A stretch of DNA of 64,000 nucleotides from Linnemannia schmuckeri (lineage: Eukaryota; Mortierellomycota; Mortierellomycetes; Mortierellales; Mortierellaceae): contig JANATG010000003.1 in the NCBI GenBank assembly GCA_029449235.1, positions 806,001-870,000 on the forward strand, read 5' to 3'. Of this stretch, positions 1 through 12,889 are shown in pieces (positions within the stretch are counted from its first letter, which is position 1; each line of letters begins with the position of its first letter). The notes under the pieces are model-generated. The model did no database searches and had not been told where the DNA came from. It saw only the letters and a program-made list of their open reading frames with translations. Made by a program: the position numbers and the translations under genes.

Positions 1-165
1 ACGAACAGGTCCTGCCATTGCTTTTTCGAATCAACCTTGGCCCACCCTTTCTCCTCTTCTCCATCTCTCTCACCTCTCCCACCTCTCCAGATTCTCTCTC
101 GTTTCAATTGATACCACTTTTCTCATCACTCAATCTATCCATCCTCATCAAAACCATTACCTACG

Positions 166-2677
166 ATGAAGGAAGAAGCCATCATCGACGAAAAGTTTCA
201 CTACGAGGAGGAAAAGAGACATGATGACCCTGAGCATCAGGTCGTCTTAGACGAGGACGATGATTCTCCCATCGAAGAAGTTCGCGTCACGGTCTCCAGT
301 AAGGAAAACCAACTGATTTGATTACCAAATCGATGTTCAATCCCCTCTCGCGACACGTTAACCTTCTTGCTCGCCTACACTAATAACCAAACACCTCTTC
401 TTTTGCACTTCCTTCCATCGCACATGTGACCCAACTATCACCAGACATCGACGATCCCCAGCTGCCATACAACACCTTCCGGATGTGGTTCCTAGGCCTC
501 CTCTTCACCGCCATCATCTCCTTCGTCAACCAATTCTTCTACCTCCGTCAAACAACACTCACCCTCAACTACGCCATTGTCGCCCTCATCGCCCTCCCCT
601 GCGGTCACTTCCTTGCCCGCATCCTTCCTACTCGCGAGGTTGAACTTTTCGGATACAAGTTTTCGCTCAATCCCGGACCTTTCTCGATCAAAGAGCATGT
701 CTTGATCGGTACTATGGCCGCTTGTAATACTTCTACTGCTTATGCGGTGGACATTGTGCTGATTCAGCGGTTGTATTATCATGAGGAAAAGCGTTTTGTT
801 GCAGGTTTATTCTTGGTACTGACGACACAGATCGCCGGTTTTAGTATGGCAGGGTACGTTATTGTGAACTTTTTGGACATTTTGGAAAGCATGTCTGTTG
901 CTTTGGCCATTGTATTCTCGAGGAAAGCCTAACAGCGTCTTTTTTTTTTTTTTTTTTTTTTTTTGAAACAACTTGACATGTAAATAGAGCGATCCGCAGG
1001 TTCTTGGTTCGACCTGCGCACATGGTATGGCCTGGCACCCTGGTCACGGCATCACTCTTCCGCTCCCTGCACGCAGAAGCGAGTCAAGACAACCATGGTC
1101 GCATGTCCAGAATGAAGTACTTTGCGATCGTCTGTGCCGGCAGCTTCATCTACTACTGGCTTCCCGGTCTGGTTTTCCCCACCATCGGATACATCTCTTG
1201 GATTTGCTGGATCAACCCCAACAACATTATCCTTGCCCAGCTGACGGGTTCCAGCGGACTTGGTATCGGTACTATTGCGCTCGACTGGTCTGCCGCCTCT
1301 TACTATGTTGCCCCATTGGTCACCCCTTGGTTCGCGCAGGTCAATATCTTGGTCGGTTTTATCCTCGTCACGTATATCATGGTCCCCTGGGCGTACTACT
1401 CCAACTTATGGAACTCTCAGAATTACCCCATCATTACGCCGAGTCTCTTCAGAGAGAACGGATCTCTCTATGTTGTCACAGAAGTCCTTGACAACGCCGG
1501 AGTCTTGGACGAGGCCCTGTACACCACCTATGGCGCCCTTCGTATGGACTCGTTCTTCGCCTTGACCTACGGTGTGGGCTTTGCAGGTCTGACGGCCACC
1601 TTGGTCCATGTCGCGCTCTACCACGGTCGTGAGATCGTCACCCGTTGGAAGTCTGCCCGTGACGAGAACGAGGATATCCACTCTCGCTTGATGCGTGCAT
1701 ACCCCGAGGTCCCCGACTGGTGGTACGGACTCCTGTTCATCATCACCTTCGGTCTGAGCATGGTCACCGTCGAAGTCTGGCACTACATGCCCTGGTGGGC
1801 CCTTCTCCTCGCCTTTGGCATCGCCGCCATTTTTGTCCTCCCCGTTGGAATCGTCCAAGCCATTACCAACCAGCAACCGGGACTCAACATTATCACTGAA
1901 TACGCCATCGGCTACCTCCTCCCCGGCCACGCGATCGCCAACGTCACCTTCAAGACCTACGGCTACATCGTCAATGTCCAAGCCCTCAACTTTGTCTCAG
2001 ACCTTAAGCTCGGTCACTACATGAAGATCCCCCCTCGTGTCATGTTCATGGCCCAACTCATCTCAGCAATCATGTCCTGCATTATCAACCTGGGCACGGC
2101 CACCTGGCTAGTCAACACCCGGCCTAACGTCTGTACAAAGGCCGGATATCCCTTCACATGCCGTAACACAAACACCTTCTACTCTGCTTCTGTCATTTGG
2201 GGTGCCATCGGACCTGAACGCGTCTTTGGTCACAAGGACAATGCAATCTACTCCCCCGTCCAATGGGGCTTCCTCGTCGGTGCCTTGCTACCTCCCATCT
2301 TCTGGTACGCCTCCAAGAAATTTCCAACCATGCCCTGGCTCAAATCCGTTCACTGGCCCGTCCTCCTCGCCGCAACCTCGAATATGCCTCCAGCCTTGCC
2401 CTACATGTACTCAAACGGTCTCTTCGTGGGTTTTATTTTTGCGTTCCTGTTGAGACGCTACAGATACGGTTGGTGGTCACGGTATAATTACTTGACCTCG
2501 GCGGCGTTGGATGCGGGTGTTGCGGTATCAGGATTGGTTATCTATTTCGCGATCCAGTCCTGGGATGGTGCGTTCCCATATTGGTGGGGTAACCCGGATG
2601 ACAAGAACCCGGATCCTAATGCTGGTGCCATGGACCACTGTGCCCTTGGTGGTGCTCCTTACATCGGCAATAACTAA
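166..2677 (+). CDS. Oligopeptide transporter, OPT family
   Basis: Three exons (166-298, 445-853, 1000-2677) join in phase to give 739 aa. The start at 166 gives an acidic cytosolic tail (about 45 aa) leading into the family signature IDDPQLPYNTFR just after the first intron. NPGPFSIKEH at the end of exon 2 is the diagnostic OPT motif (family form SPGPFNxKEH). Exon 3 holds the remaining hydrophobic segments and a typical aromatic C-terminal region. OPT proteins are proton-coupled importers of tetra- and pentapeptides, glutathione or metal chelates at the plasma membrane; the substrate cannot be told from sequence. Intron 2 carries a 25-T run. Length is normal for the family, with no break. Family assignment is secure; splice sites are canonical but unverified by RNA. 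Confidence 0.95.
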
Positions 2678-3238
2678 TGTTTTTGTCCGAGGGAGAGGGA
2701 GAGAAAGAGAGAGAAAGAGAGAGAATGAGGTTTTTTCTATCTCTATCATGCATGTGTAATAAATAAGAGCGCTTGAAGCTCAAAATACTCACACACTTTC
2801 TTTGTGCCTTCTTAATTTTATATCTGCGGAGAAAGAAAAAAAAAAAAAATGTTGTTCACGTTTGGGTCCCACAAGTGTTTTATCAGAGTAAGTATGGACT
2901 TATCTTCTGTTACCCTGTGCTGTTACCCTGTGGAGAACGTAATCAAATCGACAACAAAAAAAAAAAAAAAAAAAAAAAGCGGTCAAGAAAAATCAAAAGA
3001 CGAAATTAGGTAGTTGGCATAAAGTGAGCAAAGAACGCTGAGAAACGATAAGAACGATAAATGCATAAAAAAAGAACACTAAAGAAAGAACGAACAGAAA
3101 GGGGAAGGTATGCAGTTGATGTTTTTGCGCACAATAGAGTAATGGGCGTTTTTTATGAAAATGTTTTCTAAATTATGGTGGATATGAACTTCAAGTGGGG
3201 TAGAGAGGGGGGGTTATAAATACAAGAAACTAACGAGT
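2678..3238. other. Convergent intergenic spacer, OPT / GMD
   Basis: This is the 3' flank of two convergent genes. It holds a purine-rich GA tract (about 2690-2725) just past the OPT stop, an AATAAA at 2759-2764, and a 23-A run at 2956-2978. I see no gene in it. Confidence 0.7.
2759..2764 (+). terminator. Putative polyadenylation signal of the OPT gene
   Basis: An AATAAA hexamer lies 82 nt past the stop codon at 2677, at the end of a short GA-rich 3' UTR. Confidence 0.45.
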
Positions 3239-4847
3239 TTAGTTGAAGACATCGCCAGCAGCAACACCGATCAAATCAGCCTTGACCATCTCCTCAACGA
3301 GCTCGTCAAAGGTGACCTTGCGCTTCCAGCCGAGCTTCTCGTTGGCCTTGGCGGGCTGTCCCAAAAGGAGCTCGACCTCGGTGGGGCGGTAGTAAGCGGG
3401 GTCGACACGGACACGGATGACACCGGCCTCATCGATACCGACCTCCTCCTCGGCAGAGCCCTCCCAACGGATGGACTTGCCAGTGGCCTTGAACGACTTC
3501 TCGACGAACTCACGGACAGTGTGCATCTCTCCGGTGGCGAGGACAAAGTCGTCAGCAGTCTCCTGCTGGAGCATGCGCCACATACCCTCAACGTAGTCGC
3601 GAGCGTGACCCCAATCACGCTTGGCATCCAAGTTTCCGAGGTAGAGGCACTCCTGCTTGCCGAGGTGGATGCTGGCAACAGCGCAAGTGATCTTGCGGGT
3701 GACGAAGGTGCGACCACGACGGGGGGACTCGTGGTTGAACAAAATACCGTTGCAGGCGTACATGTTGTAAGCCTCACGGTAGTTGACGGTGATCCAGTAG
3801 GCGTACATCTTGGCAACACCATAGGGGGAGCGGGGGTAGAAGGGGGTGGTCTCGCTCTGGGGGATCTCGGCGACCTTTCCGTACAACTCGGAGGTAGAGG
3901 CCTGTTTAGTTACAATAAAAAAGGGGGCAAAAGCGTGACGTTAGGATCAATTGGTCAGAGCTGTGTGGGAGTTGCTATTGCAAGGCCCATGCTTTTTCAA
4001 AAGGGGATGTGGAAGTAGACGATTGTCAACTGAAATAAACGAAAAAGATGAATTGGATCAAAAAATTACCTGGTAGAAGCGGACGAGGTGGGCAAGACCG
4101 CAGGTACGGATGGCATCGAGGAGACGGAGGGTTCCGACGGCATCGACATCAGCGGTGTACTCGGACATATCGAAAGAGACCTTGACGTGGGACTGGGCAC
4201 CCAAGTTGTAGATCTCAGTGGGGAGGACCTTGGAGATGATGTGAACCAAGCAGGTCGAGTCGGTCAAATCACCGTGGTGGAGACGCATCTTGGGGTCTGT
4301 CAGGACGAAGGGAAAAAAAAAGGCGCGGAAAACAACCTGTGATTAGAATCACCTTTTCCTTCTGGTGCTTATATTCCTTCCTATCGTTTCGAGGCAGCCA
4401 AGCTGGAAGCAGTTGTTGTTAACAAAAGTTCAAGAGGGCGAACTTACTCTCATGGGCATCCTTGTAAAGATGCTCGATTCTGCCGGTGTTGAAGGAGGAA
4501 GAGCGACGGATGATACCGTGGACCTGGTAACCCTTCTCGATCAAGAGCTCAGCAAGGTAGGAACCATCCTGACCGGTGATACCTAATTGACATGAATAAC
4601 AGTAAGACATACAAAGTAGAGTATTAGTTGACCTGTATGTGCGCGTGAGAAGATGACCTTCATCTCATCATCTTGCGAGATGATGACAAGATGAAGAAAG
4701 TCTCGCTTGTTCATCTTTCGTGAGTTCTTCTGCCGGCAAAGATGATGAAGAAGAGGAGTAGACTTGGCTCGTACCGGTGATAAGGGCGACCTTGCGCTTG
4801 CGGTAGTCCTCGGGGGACATGTTGACGACTTCGATAGGGGAGGACAT
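3239..4847 (-). CDS. GMD: GDP-mannose 4,6-dehydratase
   Basis: Four exons (4847-4775, 4582-4448, 4296-4070, 3901-3239) give 365 aa, close to the usual 350-375. The enzyme converts GDP-D-mannose to GDP-4-dehydro-6-deoxy-D-mannose, the first step to GDP-L-fucose, in the cytosol. The N-terminal nucleotide-binding motif is TGITGQDGSYL (split by intron 1), followed by GIIRRSSSFNTGRIEHL. The SDR catalytic residues are visible as TSELYG and the YxxxK in SPYGVAKMYAYW. LFNHESPRRG and FV(T)RKIT are typical GMD segments. GDP-fucose synthase, the partner enzyme, is not in this window. Start chosen at 4847 because the frame opens directly into the Rossmann strand and the upstream sequence is promoter-like. 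Fucose is a known wall sugar in zygomycete-type fungi. Confidence 0.96.
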
Positions 4848-6463
4848 GGCTGTGTGAGTGTGGTGGGTGTGAGGAGGGATGGAGGTGATGATGAAGAAGA
4901 AGAAAAAATAAAAAGGGACCCTGCTAATATACTTTTATTGGCGCCTGCCCGAGGAGCAGAACGCAAGGGAACTTAGATCCAGTGGAATAAGCCACTGATG
5001 GTTGATTGGGCCAAAAATACATTTGACCAATCATGTCTGTCTTATATTAGTCTCTTCTTTCTGTCTTTCTGATCGAATCAATTGACTTGTGGTTTAGTAC
5101 TTTCACTGCCCTTCGTACAGGTCTAACCAGCCAGCCCTCTTCAAAGGTAAACGTCTTCTGCATCCCTTTTTCGATTCCAGCCAGTCCACCAAGTCTACCA
5201 GTGAAGTGAAGGGTTCCTTCCCTCTCCTTTGCTGAGATCTGGCTGCTGAGGCTAATCGCACTTTCCCGTTCGTCCATTGACTTCATACAGACGCTTGATT
5301 AATTTGTGATCAGCCCTTCTTCCTTCCTTTTCTCTCTCTTTCTCCAGGCTGGCACCCGTACCCGCACTCATTCGGGCCCGCTGATGCTCATCAGAAATCC
5401 CCGCTCAATGAAACCAGGCTGCCCACCCCTGCACGTCTTTTTTTATCTTTTTTTTTCATTTTTTATCTTTTTGTTTGTCCGTGGACTGGGCGGCACCACT
5501 ATCTTCTATCTCCTACACCACAACCAACCGCCCATCGATCTCTCCTATGTGTCGAGCAACATGCCACACAACGATGTGCATTCCTCTCTGCATTGTGCCT
5601 TATCTAAATGGTTAAAACCAGCACATGCCTATGAAAACACAAAAAAGAGATCTACTTTTCATGCCAGCTGGCCTTGTCGTGTAACATGAGAGCCCTACTC
5701 TGCGTACGAAAAAAAAAGCGTGTGGACTCTCTCTTTTCGTACGTCTTCCCAGCCATTATGGTGGTGAGCAGGAGGCGAGGACGCGGCGCACCAGCTCCTT
5801 GTAGGGGAATCACCGATTTGTGTTGTCGGCCTTGCTCACCACGATTCTATTCGTCCTGTGAACTTTTAAAGCTTTTCTCTACCGTGTTCCTTTTTACATC
5901 TAACACTCAGTGGATAACATTGCTACTATAGAAAATAACATCAAATTGTAAGTGCGAGAATCTAGATTTCCCTCGCTGCTGAAAAACAAAAAGAAAAAAA
6001 ATTAGACCAATTGCCCACGTTCCTGGATGGTAGGTGGAGACGACGATCACCAGGGCATTTGTTGCGTGAAAATGCCTTTTTTCTTACTTTCTTCGTTACT
6101 TGACCTGAACATGCGAACCATAGGGCGGCGAGGTTTGGCACAGTACACTTTTTTTTATCAATGAACTCAAAACTGTTTTGGTACGAATGGGGATGGAAAT
6201 TCAATGCGCGTGAAAGGGACAAGTTTATGGTGTGGGATCAAACGAGTGCCTCCCTTTTGCCGGGCCCCCTTGAAGGGAGGGGGAAATAACAAAGAAAGAA
6301 TGGGAAGAGGAGGCTGCAATACTTAAAGTTACTTCAAGACACCCTCTTTCTCTTTTCTTTCTTCTCTCCACCATACCCACCTCGTTCCTTACCTCTTTCA
6401 TTCCACTTCCTGCACCAACACGCCCTACCAAAAAACAAAAACAAAACACATTGTCCTTGAAAG
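4848..6463. other. Divergent intergenic region, GMD / TLC-like gene
   Basis: This is a 1.6-kb divergent promoter region between start codons at 4847 (-) and 6464 (+). Several short frames are open (for example 5306-5689), but their translations are compositionally biased and match nothing I recognise. The 90 bases before 6464 are C/T-rich, like other leaders here. I see no gene. Confidence 0.6.
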
Positions 6464-8086
6464 ATGACCGAAATCATGGACCTATCGACCTTTCTGTCAC
6501 GATACCTGGGATTCCTCCTCCTTTGTTGCGGATTCCACCTGACATACTTTCAGCTCTTCCGGTTCTTTTCCCCATCAATCGCCAAGGATCGAAAGCGCCT
6601 CGCATGGGTCATTACTTCCACTACCGCATTCTTTGTTTCCATCGTAGCACCCTTCTACACCTGGAGTAGCATGCGCACTGTCTTTTCTTCACCCACTCTG
6701 CTGGATACACAAAATATCGGGCTTTTGGGCAACAAGCTCAACCACAACCACATCAACTATGGTGGTCACCACGTCTATTCTGCAGAATTCAACAGTAACA
6801 ATGCTGCAGGTCTTGGACAGGACGGTCTGAGGATGAAGAATAACCAGCCTACTATTGTAATGATGGATCCTTCCCTCCTTGGAATGCAGAAAGAGACAGA
6901 GAGATCGATTGCACAGAAGGACGAAGTTAAGCAGCAACACGAAGTTGAGAAGCAACACGGTAGTGAGGAGGAGGAAAGAATTGGAGAGGGAACCCATCAG
7001 GCGATTACGGAAGATGCAGGAGATAGAGTCTCAAAGTCACCACCACCACTTCTCAACAAACGGGATCAAGAAAAGCGACAGTTCCGTTTGTTCTTCGACC
7101 TGAGTGTCACTCCTGACGACAACGATGGCACCATAGCACTGGTCGTCTTCTTTATGGCTTATTTGATCATGGACATCATCATGGGCTTCTTGTACTACCG
7201 AGAACAAGTGACACTCTTGGCAGGATGGCTCCACCACACCGCTTACATTGGTATCACCTACTATGCAGTTACTCAAGGAGAGACATTCACCTATTCCATG
7301 TTTTTCCCTATGGAAGGTAAGCAGTGAGTCTGTAAAGAAGTCAAGTTAGATGCAGGATGAGAGGAAGAAAAGAACAAAACTTGTTTCATTAGAGGCAAGG
7401 GGCTGATTATTTTCATGCTAGTTTTCGCAAGGTTTGGCCCCTTCTCTCAGGGGTGCGAGAATGAGTGAAGTGAGAAAACAACCAGGAGGAAGGTTGCATT
7501 AACAAAGGTCCATCACTATGCCCTCCACACAACTACATTAGTGCCAACAATGGTCGTTGGGATAGGCTGTCTGGACAAGAGTCTCCGTCGTGACATGCTG
7601 TACGGGTTCTCGTTCATAACCTTCAGGATACTGTTCGACTTTTCGCTCACCCACGAGATCCTCTGGAATCGAGAACGCGATATGACTACTATCCTCAAGA
7701 CGATCCTTATCTTCAAGTCGCTTATGAACCTCACGTTTCTCTATGGATGGATCTCGCAGCAAAAGCGTCTTGCACACAGACGACGAACTGAGGCGGCTGC
7801 CAAGTCCTCTGCTTCAATGGTAGCAACAGCAGGCATTGCTGCCGATGCTGCTGGCGACCAAAAGATTGTGTCCATCATTGCACCAACCATCACTTCTCGC
7901 AAGTCCATGCATGTCCAGCGAGAGGAGCATCGAGCACCCGCGAGTCACGAGGATGGGACGGCCGCAGTGGCCTCTACATCGATTGAGTCCGGTTCAAGAA
8001 GGAGTGTCAGAATCCGGAGCAAGGGAGTACAAGAGAGTGATCTGATGGATACCCAGCCACTCATCGATATGATTACCGTCTATTGA
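6464..8086 (+). CDS. Multipass membrane protein with TLC (TRAM/LAG1/CLN8)-like domain
   Basis: Two exons (6464-7316, 7542-8086) give 465 aa. The N-terminus has two hydrophobic helices (about residues 7-28 and 45-65). A long hydrophilic insert follows (about 70-205; Asn/His-rich, then Glu/Gln/Lys-rich). Hydrophobic segments then resume with LHHTAYIGITYY, the segment across the intron ending FFPMEVPTMVVGIG, and FRILFDFSLTHEI. The LHH pair after a membrane segment, the acidic residue before a Pro, and the FR-x-x-FDF segment resemble TLC-domain proteins, which act in ER or plasma membrane lipid handling. The C-terminal 120 aa are hydrophilic and probably cytosolic. The domain call rests on pattern only; the exact function is unknown. 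Confidence 0.75.
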
Positions 8087-8350
8087 ATCTCTGTACTTCG
8101 ACTTGTCCATAAAATCTATTTGCTAAACATTGCTTGGTGGCGTGTCTGTTTAAGCAGAGATATGTTGAAGGTCGCAGGCGAAGTAAAAGCATCTCACAGC
8201 AGTCACCGACCACATGCCTGAAAGAGCTTAAAAAAAAGAGAGGAAGAAAAAAGAAAAGGAAAGATGTACCACAATTTTCTCTCTTTACTTCCACTCACAC
8301 CTACTCCACAACACAAACGCAATACAAACGCATACATCACCACCACCACC

Positions 8351-10411
8351 ATGAATTCACAGGCAGCAGAAAAACTCGACAACAAACTAACTTCATCAAC
8401 GTCAACATCAATTACCAATGTCTCAAAAGCAACAGGATCAGGAGGATCCACGACTTCCGCCTTAACTCGAACTCGTCCAGTCTACAAATCAAACATCCCT
8501 GCTCCTGCACCACAAGTCATTCTCGAGGAAGATGACTATATCGAAGCCCTCAGTAAGATCATCGAGCGCGACTTCTTTCCTGACCTCGCTCGACTCAAAC
8601 GACAGCATGCCTACTTGGACGCCGTCGAACAGAATGACTCGGAGCGCATTCAGGCTGCTGCAAGAGAGCTTGCAGGAAACGACACACCACTCGCAAAGAG
8701 ACGACTCAAGACACCAGGTAAGGAGAAACAAGCGTCTTTTACATGACTACTTGCAGTTGTCAGTATGACAACAAAAGTCATTCTTTTCTACAAATATCTA
8801 ATCGCTGTTAATTTTTTTACTCCGATAGCTCGAACGCCAAAATTTGATCGCACAGGATTGCCTAATGAATCATGGACACCCGCCCGCTTGGACGGAGCAC
8901 AAGCAACACCCTCATGGGGTGACCATGAACCACCAACTCCAGCATTCTCAAGACCCATAGACACACCAATGGCAGAGACACCATTGCAAAACAAGCCGAA
9001 GAGCAGGAGCGGGAAGGAGACTGCCCAGGATACCATCGACACATCATTATCACTGGACCAGTTTCAAATGCGATACACCAGCGAGGACAACGCATCCTTC
9101 AACGAAATCATTGAAAAGATCAATGCCCAGAAGAAGGAAAAGTACAAGTGGCTGTACGAGCAAGAGAAAAAGAGCATGCGGCTCCTGGAGAACGGCAACA
9201 ACAACCAGGAACAGATGCTCTTGCGGGAGGCGGGAGAGAGTGGCGAAGACAAAAGCAGCGGCAGTCAGGCACTTGTTCGTATTGGAGACGGTACCAAACA
9301 GGACGGCCCATCCAAATTCGAATTGGCTCTGGCCGACAACCGTTCTGGAGTGGTCTCAACGTGGGAATACAAGGTGAGCATCCCGTATATTATTGTTTGA
9401 TTTAGCCTGTTATTCGTATTTACTTGATTATTATTACTAAGGAAACTAATTTTTTTGAGTCTTCTGTATGATGACATACTAACGATAGATGCCCATTGTT
9501 TGTTGTTGAAAATTTAGGCCAAGAACTCGTTGATGTATGCTCCAGAGGGTCTTGGAACAAACCTGGACGAGAAGTCAATCCGTGGCAACCCAAAGGAGAT
9601 TGTTCACAGGAACACGAGCCTCCAGGGACAGGATTTGTTGATTGTCAACCAAACAGCTGCAGCCAAGTTCGACCCAGTACCATGTAAGTTTTTTCGCCTT
9701 TTCTCTGTCATCCAAGGGTTTGATTTGTGATTTTTATTAAAGTGGACAGAATTATTCACTTGCTGTAATTCTGTTTTATTTTTTGGTGCATTAGATATGA
9801 AAGGCAGTGTCACAGACACGCCCAAGGTCGCAGGGTTCAGTTTTGTGTCTTCAACACCCTCGCCAAGCATGTCCATGATGGGAGACGACCCAGAAATGAT
9901 GACATGGGGTACCATCGAGGACGAACCACTTTTGATCAGCTCAGGAGTCCAAGCATCAGGACCATCACCTTTCAAGCTGCCACCAACTCCTCGCCGTGAG
10001 CTCATTGCTCAAAAGTTATCCGAAAAGGCCTCTAAGAGCTTTAGAGCAGGTTCGTCATTACGCGCCAAAGTATTTGCCTCACCATCAGCCTCAGCCCTTG
10101 CCCAGTATCGGGAATCCATGGGCGGGACAACACCAACGCCTCGATTCAACTCGCCATACGGAGTCGCGTCGCCAGCGCCATACAGCAAGACGCCAGGCGG
10201 ACAAAGTTCACAACCAACCCGCTTAGGCAGCCCCAACCCCAGAGCTAGAGCAGAGATGTTGTCACCTGCAGCCAGGAGTTTACTGGATAAGGCACGCAAC
10301 AAACGTGGTGCCGATCAACAGCTCCGCTCTTCGTACGGAAATACTACTCCAGGCAGCAGCAGCACTCTTCGACAAGGGTCAATCACCCCATCGCCTCTCG
10401 CAAAACGCTAA
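8351..10411 (+). CDS. ESS2: Splicing factor ESS2 (DGCR14/Es2 family)
   Basis: Four exons (8351-8717, 8829-9373, 9518-9683, 9795-10411) give 564 aa. Es2-family landmarks appear in order: ILEEDDYIEALSKIIERDFF then PDLARLKRQHAYLDA (about 55-95); an acidic-to-basic coiled segment with NASFNEIIEKINAQKKEKY; AKNSLMYAPEG (about 305-315, split from WEYK by intron 2), the most diagnostic motif; then GFSFVSSTPSPS and TPRRELIAQKLSEKAS. ESS2 proteins are nuclear and associate with the spliceosomal C complex. The C-terminus is Ser/Pro/Thr-rich with repeated TP and SP sites, suggesting phosphorylation. The gap to the next + gene is only 188 bp. Confidence 0.94.
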
Positions 10412-10599
10412 TGTTTGCGTGCGGGAAGGGTCAAGTCAATTTTCTCATGGCAACAAAAAATAAACTATCGAAAATTTGATCATCACTCTTTAAGCTTCTT
10501 TTGTTGTTACATTGTTCTTAATTTTTTTTCTTTTCTTCTCTCTCCACCTCTCCGCCTCGCCTTCACCTGTCAAACTCATAAACACAATACTGTTCTACT

Positions 10600-12793
10600 A
10601 TGCTCGAACACATCCACTGCAACAAGTGTTTCCGGATAGACCCCGTCAAAGACGTCTCCTACTGGCTCACAAACTGCGGCCACATTCTCTGTCAACAGTG
10701 TCTCGACCGAGCTCAAACAAGGGAAGAGAAAAAACGAAAGGCGGAACTTGACGACGACGGCGTACATACACAAGAAAATAATAGTACGAACAACAGCCCC
10801 ATATTCCCCGCTGACACCTTGTCATACTGGTCGGAAAGTGGCTATACTTACGGCCCATGTTTTTTGCCACCAATTTTATGTTCAATTTTTGATTAGATGG
10901 TTCAGAATCGATTTGTGCGATCTGCAAAAAGCCTTGCGAGTGTATCAGCATCCCCGAGAATGTGGTAAGGATATAACGGGTGTGTTTTATAGAGGTATTG
11001 TGTTGATGTAGGTGACTACAGTGTACACACTGACCCCTGGTTGTTTATGTCGTTTCAACTACCTTTTAGGGCGATCTTCCAGTAGACATCCAACCCTTTT
11101 TCCGACCTCTTGCGAACCTTTGCAACACGGCCCTTGACGCATGGAAGGTAACCCCCAAAATTCTATTTTAGCTTCACAAATACAAAGAGCTGACCATGTG
11201 TTCCTAGATCAAGCTGCTGATATCTTTCTCTCTTCTCCTCCTTCCCCTCTCTTTTGAAAATGATAACTAGTTTCAGGAACAGAATCTCACAAAGCTGATC
11301 GACCATCTGCACGCTAGGACAAAGAGACAAAATGAAGTTCTGACAAAGGCGCGTACGGAGTTGTTGAATTTGAAGGCTATGAAGAGGTAAATAGCATGTG
11401 GTTTACATGAATATATTGTAGTTTCTTCTCTTATTTTGTTTTCTTGGAGTGGTTAATAGTATGGGTCGTTGTTCGTCGTTCGTAGTGAGAATCAGACACT
11501 CAAAAAAGAGAACGAGAAGCTCAAGCAGCAGATACAGGAACTGCAAAAGTATCAGAGCGGTGGAGGTGAGAACGGCGTCCGCCGAAGAGGAGGCGGAGGC
11601 GGTGCTGCCCCTATAATGCCAGTGACGCCTCAGATCAGAGTGATAGACTCACCTGCAGATCGCGTTCAACCTTCAACCTCCTCGCGCAACAACAACCAGC
11701 GACCAATCGCTCGTGAGGAACCAACTATAGCTAAGAGAGCGTATGAGTCTCAGCTTCCACCTCCGCCTCAGCCGGATACTCTAGCTGGTGGAGGTGACAC
11801 AGGAATGGGTCCGAAAAGGTATCACTTTTCAGACCTTTGTCTCTCGCTCCGCATCACGTCTAATCGCCGCTTAACTTTTAGTCACTCTAATGATGTCTAA
11901 TTTGTATTTCTTTAGAACGCGTTCAGCAATGTCGAATATTTGCAGTAACGTATACGTAGGTCGACCGGTAAGTCAAGTTTCTGGAGGTTATTGATGATTA
12001 AAAAAAATACGCGTCGGCAAACCAGACGGGTTTTTAATCAACGCCTCCTCTTCGCGATGCTAATCCGTGATACTTTTGTTATTAGAACTCGACGCCCCGT
12101 CCACCACCGGCTACAAGAAGAATCTCACTGATACCACATCAACGGCCTGGCTTCATGTCGCCAAGGCTGACATTGACCCACCAACCAAACGACGTCCTTC
12201 AATCGCCAAGAAGACCTCCATCCGTTCATACTGTGCACCAGATTGCCCAACCACGATACCCGAACGCAAGTCTGACCGTTCCGCAACTTCAAGGTGTCGC
12301 TCTTCAACAAGGTTCTGGATTACGAAATCACATCGCTCCTGTTCTTGGTGGGCAACTTGGATACGGATATCAGCAAACGCCGGTACCAGTGCAGGCGTTA
12401 AATCAGGATCATGTTTACCTGACACCACAGGCTTCGTGGCCGCCGGCGTCTGGTTTGCCGCAGACTGGTATGGGATACTCGGTGTTGTCAGGTGTGAGAC
12501 AGATACCTGGAGGAGAGGTGGTGGTGGCACATGATCCTTTGATCCGCACGCGAGGCGCGGCTTCGACGGCAAGGACCACATGGCAGCAACAGCAGCAGCA
12601 GCGACACCAACAACAACAACAGCAACAACTTCGACAGCAACAAATACAGGAACAACAACAACAACAACAACAACAGCTTCAGCAGCCACATCAACAGTTT
12701 CAGCTCCAGCAGGCACAGCAACAGCACGGCTACCCAATAGCCCTGAGATCAGCAGTACCGCGCCCTGTCACACCGAGGACGCATTATGGCTAA
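10600..12793 (+). CDS. Zip3/HEI10/RNF212-type RING protein (meiotic crossover factor)
   Basis: Seven exons (10600-10783, 10897-10964, 11070-11147, 11271-11386, 11486-11818, 11916-11967, 12086-12793) give 512 aa in phase. The N-terminal RING is C3HC4: HCNKC, then TNCGHILCQQC, then CAICKKPC. About 30 charged residues separate the second and third parts. Placing TNCGHILC directly at the RING start and following it with a coiled coil (LTKLIDHLHARTKRQNEVL and TLKKENEKLKQQIQELQ) is the layout of the Zip3/RNF212/HEI10 SUMO or ubiquitin ligases that mark crossover sites on meiotic chromosomes. The C-terminal half is disordered, with polyQ at about residues 444-490. The exon 1 donor (GTACGA) is the least certain site; it was chosen because it keeps frame into the last zinc ligands. 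Confidence 0.85.
12584..12725 (+). repeat. CAG/CAA tract encoding polyglutamine
   Basis: Imperfect CAG/CAA repeats encode Q-rich runs broken by His, Leu and Arg in the C-terminal tail of the RING protein. Mixed codons suggest an old, stabilised tract. Confidence 0.85.
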
Positions 12794-12889
12794 AGATGAC
12801 CCAAGTTGCTTCAACCATCCCACACATTACAGTTTTGCAAGTGAAATAATAGAATTCGCATTTGGGGGGTTTTTTTTTGCTTGATACGT

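Noticed and set aside
5306..5689. 127-codon open frame in the GMD/TLC spacer
   Set aside because: Phe/Leu/His-biased, no signature, no plausible promoter or splice partner.
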